This document shows, piece by piece, positions 1 through 10,534 of a stretch of DNA of 64,000 nucleotides. The translations under genes were made by a program, and so were the position numbers. The notes beneath the pieces were generated by a model, which ran no database searches, was not told the DNA's origin, and saw only the letters and a list, made by a program, of their open reading frames with translations. This DNA comes from Isoetes taiwanensis. Taxonomy: Eukaryota > Streptophyta > Lycopodiopsida > Isoetales > Isoetaceae. The DNA lies in contig JAJEKV010000009.1 of assembly GCA_021234155.1 (NCBI GenBank), forward strand, positions 12,096,546 through 12,160,545. Direction: 5' to 3'. Numbering within the stretch: the first letter of the stretch is position 1; each line of letters begins with the position of its first letter.

Positions 1-30
1 CGACAGCTCTCGATGCCCTACGCAACCCCC

Positions 31-165
31 CGTGTGAATATGCACCCAAACCAAAGGGGGTTTCAGGGGGATTTTAATTTAAATGTATAAAATGTAATGG
101 TCTGTGTTAATTAATATTAGTGGTTGTTATATTTAAAAAAAAAAAATTGGGCCCTTCGGGCCCTA
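31..165. repeat. Dispersed repeat R, copy 1
   Basis: This stretch matches 7741-7935 in direct orientation. Shared parts are the start GTGTGAATATGCACCCAAAC, then AAAGGGG, a GGGGGATTTTAATTTAAATGT block, the TTAATTAAT tract and a GGGCCC-type palindrome behind an A-run (near 140-160 here and 7916-7950 there). No coding sense is visible. It is probably an end of an uncharacterised transposable element. The family is not identified. Confidence 0.6.
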
Positions 166-1113
166 ACAAAAGCAAACATAGGTAAACAAAGTAGAAAACA
201 TTAAATGATGTTGTAGACATCATTACAAATAAAAAACAAACATAACCATAAAGAAAACGTGTAAATACAATTGCAAGGCAATCCTCTTCATATTTCAAAA
301 AACCAATAACCCTTGAAGAATAAAAGGTACACGCAAAGATCTATAAAAAGAAAATGATACTTTGAATGCCAATAGCAATATATATCTTATTGGAGTTGTA
401 ATAAGTTCAGATATCTTTGCAACAAACTTGCCATCCAACGTAATAAACGTTTGCTTGAAATTACCGGTCAAAATCTGGCTATTTTATAAAAGGCGTATAT
501 CTTTGCGTTTTCATGGAAGGCTTGGCCGCCGCTTCTGCTTTTTGCAAGCACCTCTGCTTTCAAGCTTTTGCATTTGCATTTTGCATTCGATTCGGCAGCT
601 TTCGTTGCCTAGATCCGGCACTCATCCTTCTTCTCCGCTCTAGCCTAGCCCATCATTTGTTTGAGCCATTTCTTCCTTCTATCTTCTCTCGCCTAGCCTA
701 GCCCATCACTGTTTCAAGCCATTTTTTCCATATCCGCTGAAACGGATATCCCATTGTTTATCTACCATATCCATATCTCGCCATATCCATATCTCCATAT
801 CCATATTCCATATCTCTCGCCATATCCTTGCCCATCGTTGTTTCTTCCTTGCAAACAAAAAGAACACTCTCGATGCACATGCTAATTGTTAGAAATCGGC
901 CCCTTTTTTCTTTTTGAGCAAAATTAAATGAACCAAATCATGGCAAATCATAGAGATATCATATGTTGGGAAAAAAAAAAAACAAATTCCTCCTCCATGC
1001 CATCATTTCTTCCTTCTCTTTCTCCGCCATAGCCGTTGAACAAAAGTTTCGCCACAAAAATCTGCCGAAAAATTTTTACTGACGTAATTTCAGCAAAAGT
1101 TTATTATGTTTGT
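166..1113. other. Gene-free stretch with CCATATC-rich run
   Basis: No convincing gene. Short open frames near 362-701 have no recognisable domain. Between about 746 and 832 the sequence is a degenerate array of CCATAT(C) units, more than ten in under 90 bases. Pyrimidine-rich CTAGCCTAGCCCATC phrases recur near 641-710. Confidence 0.5.
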
Positions 1114-1262
1114 TAATTTCGGCTGTCGAATTCCGCCGGAAAAAGTTTTCGGAGACGCCAGCCGGCGGGCGATCTCGCGCCCGGCATCCGCGTCGCCGCC
1201 GGGCCGCTTAGCGGCGCCCGCCGAAAGTTTTTCCCGGCAGAATTCCTCCCGTCCGGAAATTA
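1114..1262. repeat. GC-rich imperfect inverted repeat
   Basis: The arm at 1128-1152 (AATTCCGCCGGAAAAAGTTT followed by TCGG) is complementary, with a few mismatches, to 1221-1244. Weaker pairing continues outward to TAATTTC at about 1114 and GGAAATTA at about 1262. The centre is very GC rich, in contrast to the AT-rich surroundings, and holds the small palindrome CCGCTTAGCGG at 1204-1214. It could be a foldback element or the end of a DNA transposon. No target duplication was identified. Confidence 0.6.
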
Positions 1263-1454
1263 TCTAATACATAATATTTGAGGGAAGAGCAACGCCAAAC
1301 CTAGTCTCTAGTTCAACCATTTTGTTATGTTCAAAATGACTTATGAGGCACCATGCATCTACACCGCCATTTACCACATTCATAAAAAAGAAGACAAAAA
1401 GAGGCAAACTGACCAAAAGAGGCAAGAATTATGGTGTATGAACGTCAAGAAGAC

Positions 1455-1935
1455 AAATTCATCGAAGATGAAAAATGATTTATGCATGTGTCCTCCTCAG
1501 ACCTTCACAACCCATTCTCATGGCTTCAAAAAATGAGGTAGCTCCAATGGAAGAATCATAAACTCTCGTGATAGCAAGTTTATTCCCAAAGATGACTACC
1601 ACCATTAATCACATTTAAGGCGTGCAATCGGGCATGACCAATTCTCTAATATCAGCAAGGTCTTGAATGTGCCTCAGATAAAGGAATGCCCTTGTCCCCA
1701 GCCCTTGCAAGCACTCAATGACACACCAAGGATAGCATTTGCTCCCCGCTTAGGACTCCTTTATCCCAAAGACCGCTTTATCCCCATCCCCGAGCTCAAG
1801 AGCTTCAGAAATACTGTAGAAGCCCCACCGGGCAATCAAGGAAGCGATAAACTTGATCCGTGGACTGGATCCACCTCGACGGGCCGGGTTTCCACGATCG
1901 GCCAATAACTGTCTAGCTTTGATAATCGCCCTTGC
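1455..1935 (-). pseudogene. Enolase pseudogene (partial)
   Basis: Read on the minus strand in several frames, this resembles plant enolase, the 2-phosphoglycerate/phosphoenolpyruvate enzyme of glycolysis. In order I see ARQLLADRGNP (family ARQILDSRGNP), SEALELGDGDKAVFGIK (family YEALELRDGDK), GANAILGVSLSACK, then a segment equivalent to VINGG..GNKLA with GNKLAITR, and SFFEAMRMG. The middle of the N-terminal domain, expected between GDK and GANAIL, is missing, and at least four frameshifts or stops break it. The C-terminal barrel is absent. No intron is visible between the joined pieces, so a processed or captured copy is possible. A further minus-strand open stretch at 1936-2120 may be upstream sequence, but I do not recognise it. 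Confidence 0.75.
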
Positions 1936-2236
1936 GACTGCTTGTCTATGCTGTGCATGTTCAATTCGTGCTTTAATGCTTCTACAACAACATCATTTGA
2001 TGGAGCAAGTAAATCGGCAATCTTCCAGCTAGAAAAGCCAGAGCTGCAGTACAGCCAACATAAAAGATTAAGTCTGCTCTTTTTTATATTCAAGCAGATA
2101 TATTGTGTGCATTTGTCCACAGCTCATGCAAAAATTACTTAGAGAGTCTGGCAACCTGTATCTCTTTCCATATCTCTGCCAATAAGACTTACCACTCCAT
2201 ATTCTATGAAGTCTCATGACTTCATCTGTGAGACAA

Positions 2237-2505
2237 TGTTGAAATATTAAGTGTTTGTTAAGTGTTTATGACACTTGTTATTTGCTAATTATGTTCCTTA
2301 AGTTATGGACTTATGTTTAGTAGGTTGTTTATCTCGGTTGAGAAGATTATGGCAAGAATAACTCCATGATCAGTGGCAAAACTCTTGGATTCGTGTATAC
2401 TTAAGATGAAAGTGATCTCAATGAAGTTACACTGTTTTGGCCATCTCTTGTTCCTCCAATCTCTTGCTCTTGTTTCGTCTAGTCAATCAAGGTTTCTAAT
2501 TCACA
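2237..2505 (+). repeat. Copia 5' LTR
   Basis: It begins TGTTGAAATATT and ends TAATTCACA, the usual TG...CA ends, at 269 bp. It matches the 3' LTR base for base as far as I can follow. Transcription of the element should start here. I did not identify a certain TATA box. Confidence 0.95.
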
Positions 2506-2519
2506 GGTTATGGGCCCAC
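2506..2519 (+). promoter_or_regulatory. Primer-binding site, half-tRNA iMet type
   Basis: GGTTATGGGCCCAC follows the 5' LTR directly. It is the exact complement of GUGGGCCCAUAACC, the anticodon stem-loop of plant initiator tRNA-Met as I remember it, rather than of the tRNA 3' end (which would read TGGTATCAGAGC). Internal priming by a cleaved iMet tRNA is established for Drosophila copia and yeast Ty5. That this element does the same is inference from the match. Confidence 0.8.
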
Positions 2520-2639
2520 GCATATAATCCGACTCTCGTATAGCTCCTAACTGACCTTGCATTGTCTGGCTCTGTCCCTTGCAAACCTTACTTAAATCTT
2601 GCATTTAATACCAGACGATGGACAAGCAGTTAGCACCTT

Positions 2640-3415
2640 GAATGCCTTTGAATGGAAACTCATTCCCCGCTTCACCGAAGAACTTCATGTTATGGAAGTG
2701 GAGGATCCAAATGATCCCGGAGGATAAGGGACTTTGGGAGGTCGTGAATTCGTGGAATTCTCAATCAAACCGCCATCGTTGTCCCCGACCGCTGAGGGTG
2801 CCGATGTTTAAGGAGATGCAACCATTGAGGTTGCTTTTGAATGAATCGCTTCCATCTTGTTGAGAAAGATCGCGAAAGCCCGATTAGTGATCTGCTCGAG
2901 CCCGGATGATGCCCCCGCAAGATTGGTTAGGGGAGCTTCATCGCCTAGAGCAATTTGGCGAAGTTCGTTGAACCATTATGCTTCAGATTTGGTCGGGAAT
3001 CGCCTTGCTCTCGTGAAACGCCTCTATAGTCTTCATTTGGTGAAGGTGGGGATTTCCGAGCATGCATGCATCATGAGGGAGATGTCGACGAAGTTACAGT
3101 GCCAATCGGCATCGACATCATCGAGGATGAGAAGGTCAAGATGTTATTGAACAGCTTTGCCTTCGACTTTTGAAGGAGTGGTTGTGAATATGGAAGGAAG
3201 GTCTGTCGGAATACACTTTTGACAAAGCTTTTGAAAGGCTTAAGGCTGAAGTAATCCGCCGACATTAAAATAAGGCGATCTTGTATCGATACGCCATGTT
3301 TAGAGAAGAAAAGAAGGGAGAAAAGAATGGGGACGGAAACCCGCTTTGACAAAAATAAAGCTACCGCCGATGCCGTAAGGTAGGACATTTAGCAAGGGAT
3401 TGTAGAGCTCCCACT
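2640..3415 (+). pseudogene. Copia gag region (frameshifted)
   Basis: An N-terminal piece with WKWRIQM..EDKGLWEVV matches the UBN2-type gag of plant copia elements (W...M...L....LW..V). Near 3360-3411 a zinc knuckle reads C-RKVGHLARDC (CX2CX4HX4C). One of its leading cysteines lies in a garbled codon run. Gag would package the element RNA. Several frameshifts lie between these landmarks, so no single frame spans the region. Confidence 0.8.
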
Positions 3416-3574
3416 GCACTCACCACCTTCCAAGGAACATGCAAACCGCTGTAAGAAAATCATCATGAAGAAGTTAAAGAGGAGCATAACCGCATTGTTG
3501 AAGAAACCAAGGTAATTCAAGACCTTGGTGATTTCTTGTTTGTTGCATTGGAGACTATGGAAGGGGATTCTAGC

Positions 3575-3660
3575 TCCAAGTGGTATGTGGATTCGAGCTA
3601 CAAGTCACATGACTTCCAAGAAGGAGATATTTTTCAACTATCACCACTTGCACTTTAGGG
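3575..3660 (+). pseudogene. Copia aspartic protease active-site segment
   Basis: WYVDS followed by SHMTSKKEIFF is the copia protease signature. The family has a D-S/T-G triad here. The glycine is lost in this copy, apparently by a two-base deletion at 3593-3596. The gag-pol polyprotein would be cleaved by this domain. The deletion falls on a CAG-type site. Confidence 0.75.
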
Positions 3661-3889
3661 TAATTCGAATGGGAGATCATCATATCCGTGAAGCTATTGG
3701 CACAGGTATTGTTAAAATAATTGTTGGGAATACTATTAACCTTGTCAAGAATGTTCTGCATGTACCGGGTCCAAGTAAAGAACCTATTATCGCTAGTAAG
3801 CTCCACCGATACCGGACATGAGATCAAGTTTTCAACCACCGATGTGAAGTGTTGAGCAGGGAAGGAAAAAATATTGATCCAAGCCATCG

Positions 3890-4800
3890 AAAGGGCAACC
3901 TATACGAGATTGTTGGGGTGCCAAAGTTGGTTGAGGAAGCATGTTATGCAGAGAAGCACCCTCCGAAAGCAAACTCGGCACTATAGGCTTGGGCACATAG
4001 CTCCCTTCGACTTGACTTTAGTCAAACAAGGTTTTCAAACATGGCAAAGGATCTAGCGCACCACCGCAACATCCGCATTCAAGGTAAAAATAACAAGAAG
4101 GAGTTTTCCAGCCTCCACATCTCATGCAAGTCGAAATTAGCACCGCCGCACACCGATCTTTGTGGACCAATTACCCCAGCTACTTGCAGCTCGAGGTATT
4201 TCCTTTGTATTCTTGGATGATTTCTCTCGAAGGTTTTCGATATTTTCTCAAAACAAGAGTCAATGTTTTGAGTTCTTTTGCATCTTCAAACAAGCAATTG
4301 AAAAAGGTAATCGGAATCAAATTATATCCCCGAGATCCACAATGGGGAGAATTTTTGCTCTAAAGTGTTTGAAGAGTTTTGTGTAAAGCATGGGATTGAG
4401 CATCAACTCACCGCACCTTATACAAGTGAACAGAATGTTCGGGCGAGAGGGTAACAGAACTCTCATTGAAATGGCTTTTGAACTCTATTGCTCAAAGATG
4501 AAAGTACCAAACTTGCTTTTGGGGAAGCCATAGCAACTGCAGCTTACTTGGTCAACAGAGCCCCACATGCCAAACTTGATTTTAAGGTCCCCTCAAGAAA
4601 TATGGTCGTAAACCTCCCCGCTTCTCAATCATTTGAAGGTTTTGGCTGCAAGGCTTTTGTAAGAATCAATGTTGGGAGCTCTAAACTAGGCAGTCAAGCA
4701 AAAGAATGTATGTTTATTGGCTATTGTAGCAACAGGAAAGCATACAGATTCATTGATCTTGCCACCAAGAAACTTGTGATTAGTTGTCATGCAGAATTTA
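3890..4800 (+). pseudogene. Copia integrase region (frameshifted)
   Basis: The pre-integrase segment shows HYRLGHIAP (family LWHxRLGH) at about 3980-4010. The catalytic core is readable only by switching frames: TDLCGPIT near 4157, the RSxNGGEF-equivalent near 4335, and SEQNVRAR..NRTLIEMA near 4425-4470, corresponding to the D, D and E blocks. From 4488 the frame is open through the integrase C-terminal part, with AAYLVNRAPHAKL, GCKAFVRI and ECMFIGYCSNRKAYRF. Integrase would insert the cDNA. Confidence 0.8.
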
Positions 4801-5079
4801 ATGAATATGAGAACTGCTTCTCCCAAGCCAAGTCAGAAGCATCTACCTTCATTATTGTAGCAGACACGGATGTACTAAGTAAGAGCTTGTCCATACCTCA
4901 AAGGGAGACTCCTAGAAGTGAAGAACATGATATATCTGTTGCTGATACAGAAAACAGTGATGATACAGAAGAAAGTGACACTTTGGAAAATGCTATTGGA
5001 AGTATTGATGCTGTGAGACCTGCACGAATTAGAAGACCTCCCAGCTGGCTACAGGATTATGTGTTCTCCACAGAAGATC

Positions 5080-6217
5080 ATGCCATTGAGCCTCAGAGTT
5101 ATTCAGAAGCCATTAATAGCAGAGAAAAAGATCAATGGCTTGCTGCCATGCAACTTGAGCTTGCCTCAATCGAGGAAGCTAAGACTTGGTCCTTGGTTAA
5201 TAAACCAAATAACAGAAGCATCATTGGATCCAAATGGGTTTTCAAGATCAAATATAGCAGTGATGGCAGCATTGAACGCTTCAAAGCAAGATTGGTGGCA
5301 AAGGATTTTCACAAGTATATGGTATCGACTACAACAGACCTTTGCACTGTTGTAAAACTTCCATCCGTGGAGGACTATTTTGGCTTATGCTTGCCAACAA
5401 AGAATTTCACATTCATCGATGGATGTAACAAACGCCTTCTTGCATGGTGAACTTGAGGAAGAGCTCTATTTGGAGCAACCGTAAGGCTTTTCACAGGGAT
5501 CTAACCTAGTCTCAAGTAGATTACACAAGGCCCCTCAGATGGCCTCGTGCAGTGCATCCGTAACTTGGTATTCCGTGATTGAATCAAGTACTCCTCATGC
5601 TTGGGTTCCAAGTAAGTGTAAATGATCCTAGTGTATATTTTCGCTTCATGCCTGTTCCAATGTTTGTGCTATGCTATGTGGATGATCTAATCATCATATC
5701 AGCCAGAGAAGATGACTTAGCATCATTGAAGGAACAGCTCCATAAGCAGTTCAGAATGAAGGATTTGGGCATGATCCACCATTTCCTTGGCATTCAAATC
5801 ACATACAACAAGGAAAAAGGGAAGATGTTTTTGCATCAAGAAAAGTACTTAACAGATTTATTGCACAGACTAGAGATGCTGAAGTGTAACACAGTTGGAA
5901 CTCCTCTGGAATATGGAGTCAATCTAAGTGCAAATGACGAGCCCTGTTCCTCTAATCTCTTGCACATTCATGAGCAGTACAGAAACATCTTGGGGACCTT
6001 GAATTTTGCAGCTGTGGCTACTAGACCTGATCTATCCTTGACACTATCTAAGTTGAGCCAATTCTCGAATGATCCTAAGCACAGTCATTGTTGTTCTCTC
6101 AAAAGATGCTTGAGATATATTGCAGGAACTCCTAACCTTGGAATCTGCTTTGATGCTGATAAGAGTAATGAAATCATTGGATACAATGCACTTCGGATTG
6201 GGGAGATGCGCATTTAA
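5080..6217 (+). pseudogene. Copia reverse transcriptase
   Basis: The domain begins with YSEAINSREKDQWLAAMQ.E and the NRSIIGSKWVFKIKY..DGSIERFKARLVAKDF motif series. The frame is lost between about 5300 and 5570. It resumes at 5579 with LCYVDDLIIIS, holding the catalytic YVDD, then FRMKDLGMIHHFLGIQI and the typical YRNILGTLNFAAVATRPDLS stretch. Apart from the middle break the protein resembles an active element. Confidence 0.9.
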
Positions 6218-6642
6218 GATCCATTTCTGGATATGCCTTCACATTTGCAGGTGGAATTGTCAGTTGGAATAGCAGCAAGCAAAAGTGCATTGCACAATCA
6301 ACCACAGAGGCCGAGTTTTATGCAATAGCACATGGATCTAATGAAGCAGTCTGGTTGCAGAGGTTAGCACTTGAGCTACACATTCACAAACAAACAGGGA
6401 TGATTTTAATGGTCGACAATCAGGGAGCCATGAAGGTGTCATATGATCCAGCTGAGCACAAGAGGATGAAACACATTGACATTAAATTTTATTATATTAG
6501 GGATCTTCTCGGAACAGGGACACTGAAACTGATGTACTGCCCTACAGGAGACATGATTGCGGATGCAATGACAAAAGCATTAGGAAGCACAAAATTTCAG
6601 AAATTTCTGGAGATGGCTGGGCTTAAACAGGCAAACACTTAA
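6190..6642 (+). pseudogene. Copia RNase H
   Basis: The segment reads ...SGYAFTFAGGIVSWNSSKQK, STTEAEFYAIAHGSNEAVWLQ, VDNQGAMKV and HIDIKFYYIRDLL..GTLKLMYCPT, ending with ADAMTKAL and a stop at 6640-6642. These are the conserved copia RNase H blocks, with the E of TEAE and the D of VDNQ visible. A frame change near 6200 separates it from the reverse transcriptase frame. Confidence 0.9.
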
Positions 6643-6649
6643 GGAGGGA
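6641..6649 (+). promoter_or_regulatory. Polypurine tract
   Basis: AAGGAGGGA lies directly before the TG of the 3' LTR and overlaps the pol stop codon by two bases. It is the expected plus-strand primer for the element. Confidence 0.85.
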
Positions 6650-6918
6650 TGTTGAAATATTAAGTGTTTGTTAAGTGTTTATGACACTTGTTATTTGCTA
6701 ATTATGTTCCTTAAGTTATGGACTTATGTTTAGTAGGTTGTTTATCTCGGTTGAGAAGATTATGGCAAGAATAACTCCATGATCAGTGGCAAAACTCTTG
6801 GATTCGTGTATACTTAAGATGAAAGTGATCTCAATGAAGTTACACTGTTTTGGCCATCTCTTGTTCCTCCAATCTCTTGCTCTTGTTTCGTCTAGTCAAT
6901 CAAGGTTTCTAATTCACA
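6650..6918 (+). repeat. Copia 3' LTR
   Basis: This 269-bp copy of the LTR starts with TGTTGAAATATT and ends with TAATTCACA, followed by the target duplicate GACAA. It carries no visible difference from the 5' LTR. Confidence 0.95.
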
Positions 6919-6923
6919 GACAA

Positions 6924-7740
6924 GCAATTGGTCCCGTGAAGTTTATATTTCCCTGAATTTTCCTGTTCATCTTTCCTAACCCAAGAACCCTAAAATTCCA
7001 TGAAATTGCCTTTTGTTTCTGTCAGGTTGTGACAAAACCTAAGGCATGTGTTCAGCAAACAAATCGACCAGCAACAAACTCCTACAACATGATGTGGATT
7101 CCGGCTCAAAAGGATGATAGAACAGAGCTCTCAATCTCGCCCAAGAACTAATGTTTGAGAGCTTTTCTGAATCAGAACTAATGCTAGAAACGGAATCTGC
7201 AACTTGCATCTTGAACCATGGCCGGAAATCGAGATCCGGATGTGGCTGTGCTATATATTTGCTCGTTTGTAAAAAAAGGTTCCTTGCAAAACTATAACCC
7301 TTGCAGATTTGATGATCGCGAAATCGAGGAAGCCCGGATGCCTTCCATGCCTTCCGGACGGACCAAGCGAATCCTTCACCCCTACCGTAGGGTCAGAAAT
7401 AAACCCTAAAGTTAAGCTATCGAGCCCTCGCATGCCTTTAGATTTTGTTCTTTTTTTTTGTTTTTGTTTTTTTTTAGAACATGGGGTCAAACCATTGGCA
7501 ATTGCCATTAAAAAAACATGAAATCAGATCTTGGCCAGCTCTAGATGTACGCATTAGTACATCCACGAGATTACACCACCAAATCATATAAAAACCTTAT
7601 AGTATCTTATAGTATTTTGCGAATCTTGTTATACAGTATAGTAAATTTTGTACTTGCATACCCCACAAACGAGGAACTTTACGTACGGTGTAGATTAAGG
7701 AATAAGGGGTGAATATGCCTATCCAACAGCTCTCTCGTTC
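6924..7740. other. Gene-free stretch
   Basis: No coding sense was recognised. At 7539-7600 there is a copy of a short repeat also found at 8814-8880. It starts CTCTAGATGTACGCATTAGT and contains the stem GATGTAC/GTACATC. Confidence 0.5.
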
Positions 7741-7950
7741 TGAGTCACCCCCGGTGTGAATATGCACCCAAACCAAAGGGGATTTAAGGGGGATTTTAAT
7801 TTAAATGTGTTGGACCCAATGGTTGTGTTAATTAATGTCAATGGTAGTTATGTGTTGGTTGTTATGTGTTGGGGGATTTAATTTTTATATGTTGGATGTT
7901 AATGGTTTGTGTTGCAAAAAAAAAAATTTGGCCCATTCGGGCCTTAGAGA
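7741..7950. repeat. Dispersed repeat R, copy 2
   Basis: Direct repeat of 31-165, slightly longer here because of an internal expansion (GTTATGTGTTGGTTGTTATG). It ends after an A-run with TTTGGCCCATTCGGGCC. Confidence 0.6.
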
Positions 7951-8598
7951 CGCCCCTCCCCGGGTGTGACAAAAATTTTAGAATTCAAACCAGAAAAAAA
8001 CTAGAATTCATTTGAGGCTTTCATCACCTGTAGCTTTTGAATTTCATCACAATAAAACAAATAGAACATAAGTAAAAGTTACCATAAAGATAGAGCGGAT
8101 TGATCCTATTATTCTGAAAGTCATAAAGTTTGCAACACCCATACACAAACATTTTTCAACTGGAATTTAACAGCAGCCTTTGGCCTCCATGGATTCTTGT
8201 GGTGAGAAACCAAAGTGGGAAACTTTTCTGCTTGTTAGCTAAAGGATGTAGAAGCCTTGGAATTTGTTTAGTAACTGCCTCGAAATCTAAAAATGCATGG
8301 TAATTTTTTGCAACCTTCATTCGAAATGAGCCATAAAACAATATCCAATAGCGCAATCCTGTATTAATCAGCTGGTAGGATGTGAAAGCCTACCAAACCC
8401 GGCCGAAAAATTGCTGTTTTAGCATAGATAACTTAACCAAACATATCCATATCATACACTATCAAAAAGATCTCGGAGAGAGCTTTCCAACGCAATAAAA
8501 ATCATCTCAAACAGAGCTCTGGATCAAAAGTTATGATAAGAAATGTGTTGCCGGCGGGGAAACTGCACTACATGCGCCCTTCAAGCCCTTCATGTGCC
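7951..8598. other. Gene-free stretch
   Basis: One minus-strand open frame of 66 codons at 8156-8356 has no recognisable domain. Nothing else is supported. Confidence 0.4.
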
Positions 8599-8767
8599 CA
8601 TTATGCACCACACACACAAAAAGAGGGCTTTTGTTGTGAGCCATTGGTTGTTGACCATTATGCACCACATGCACAAAAAGAGGGCTTTTGTTGTGAGCCA
8701 TTGGTTGTTGACCATTATGCACCACACACACAAAAAGGGCTTTTGTTGTGAGCCATTGGTTGCTGAC
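8599..8767 (+). repeat. Three 57-bp tandem repeats
   Basis: The unit starts CATTATGCACCACA and ends GCCATTGGTTGTTGAC. Copies start at 8599, 8656 and 8713, and the third is two bases shorter. The array is followed at 8772 by an A-run. All frames stay open because the unit lacks stops, so the open frames here should not be read as genes. Confidence 0.9.
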
Positions 8768-8813
8768 CATTGAAAAAAAAAAAGGCTAAAATCAATGGCT
8801 CAGAAATGGTGCA

Positions 8814-8926
8814 CTCTAGATGTACGCATTAGTACATCCATTTGAATACATCACGAAATCATAGGAAAACCTTAGTGAAAAGCGTACAAAAACACAAAGA
8901 AAACCCCCTGTTATTATGCTACATAT
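8814..8926. repeat. Second copy of the CTCTAGATGTACG repeat
   Basis: About 65 bp match 7539-7600, including the stem GATGTAC-GCATTA-GTACATC and the AAATCATA..AAAACCTT stretch. The two copies diverge immediately left of CTCTAG, as at a transposon end. The repeat sits at the left edge of the segmental duplication. Confidence 0.45.
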
Positions 8927-10534
8927 ACATATCTGAGACAATAAAAAACAATGCATGATCTCATTGAGATAAAATCTCTCAATCTCGGTGTTTACTTGTC
9001 TAAAGCATGTGCACTCTCTGAGAAAGTCGACATGCCATAGAAGATTCGTGGAATTATCAAATCCACATGTAGATTCTATGCCACATCCTTTATGCAAGAA
9101 TGGCTACATGTAGTGAAAAGTCTGGGTGCCCTAGACCATTCATAATATTATAAGTCCACATTTGGTGCTATGCCATGTTGTTCCTGAAAAAATGGTTGTA
9201 TGCAATGGAAAAACGGAGAGAGAGCATTAGTTATCATGCTTAAACTTATTAAGGCTGAAATCTTGGTCTAAACTAATAATTTTTGCAATTTCTTCATCTT
9301 CTCACACTTTCATTTGACGAAAGCCCAATATGCATGTAGGAACTTTTGTAGATTATATTGTTTATTGATCATTGTCTACATATGTTGATTTTGCTCATAT
9401 GAGGAATTGCTAAGTACATAATGAAGATGACAATACTTTTATCACATTCCTTCAAAAATTAGGTTCAAGTTTATGTTATTTAGATGCCTCCTCAGATATA
9501 GGATGATGTTGTTCACACAAAAAAGCAATTATTGAAAAGAAGACGTATCGAATTGGCCCATAGATGCTTTGGAAGGTGTTTGCACCTATTGTTCATCTTT
9601 ATAAAGAAATTTATAAAGAAGTTAACAAAATGTTGAGAATCATTCATTTTTACAAAGGAATTAACAAAATAATTGAGAACTATGTATCTATGGTCAATAT
9701 TTCAGCCATGCCAAAGGCAAAATGATTGCTAAGCACTCTAACAATAGGAAATGAATTTGAACAATAAAGTCGTTCCTGCATGGTAAAACACCACCAGTGT
9801 ACCTAAGCTCTTAAATTGACAGGTTAGCTAACATGCGTTGCGCCAAAATAGCTTGAATAGGAAACGTGGCATGTGTTGAAGCAAGTGGCATGTGTTGAAG
9901 CAACCATAAATGAAATATTCGATCTGATTGAAAGGAAAATACTTCTGCTTCATAGATAAAAAATGCAAGAAAGCGAGATTGAACTGAGGAATAATCCCTT
10001 ATGTTTCTAAAATGTGGAAAACAATCTGATTTCTATGATTATGTAAAACAGAGGACTTCTAGAGTAGATAGCCTCCTTACATCAAATTGAAGATGTAAAC
10101 TGTTTGTTAGCTGGTAATATTGTTGAGAGAATCCTGATAAAGCCTCATGTATGTCTTAAGAAAATACAATAGTTTGCGCACCAATTCTTGCTCAAAGAGG
10201 TCAAAATGATAGTTGTGTACCTGGCAATTGGAAGAAGAGATAACTTCAATTTGCAAATGCCCTTGTTTGATATGCTAAAAGCCTTGCATATGCTACTTGA
10301 TATGTTTTTCTGCAGACTGAGCAAGAAACAGATGAAGAAGGGGCGAAGAAGCTGACGAATTTTAGATCCTTGCTTCGCCCTTAACCTCCCCCAAATCTGC
10401 AAGCTTGATTTTAACAGCGGATCTGAAGAACAGGGGCATGTGTTCTAAACTATATTACTCCAGACTTCTCGCCTGATCATAAAACAAAACCTAAATTTAA
10501 TCAGAAGTGGTGTTTTGTATGCTTACGATGCGCA

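Larger units (their letters stand above)
2232..6923 (+). mobile_element. Complete Ty1/copia LTR retrotransposon
   Basis: The element has two 269-bp LTRs (2237-2505, 6650-6918) that look identical by eye. Target duplications GACAA lie at 2232-2236 and 6919-6923. A primer-binding site abuts the 5' LTR and a purine tract abuts the 3' LTR. Domain order is gag, protease, integrase, reverse transcriptase, RNase H, which is the copia (not gypsy) order. The polyprotein is broken by many frameshifts from about 2640 to 4480 and again from 5300 to 5570, while 4488-5300 and 5579-6640 are largely clean. Indistinguishable LTRs imply recent insertion, which sits oddly with so broken a frame. Copying by trans-supplied proteins or sequencing error would reconcile this. 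Confidence 0.95.

Noticed and set aside
362-701. Overlapping plus-strand frames with Phe/Cys-rich peptides
   Set aside because: Composition follows pyrimidine-rich repeats. No homologous motif and no splice context.
7539-7600. A second Helitron family ending in CTAG beside the GATGTAC hairpin
   Set aside because: The base after CTAG is not T, spacing from hairpin to end is too short, and only two copies exist in the window.
8531-8773. Overlapping open frames on both strands over the 57-bp repeats
   Set aside because: A stop-free tandem repeat of length divisible by three keeps several frames open. No coding signature beyond the repeat.
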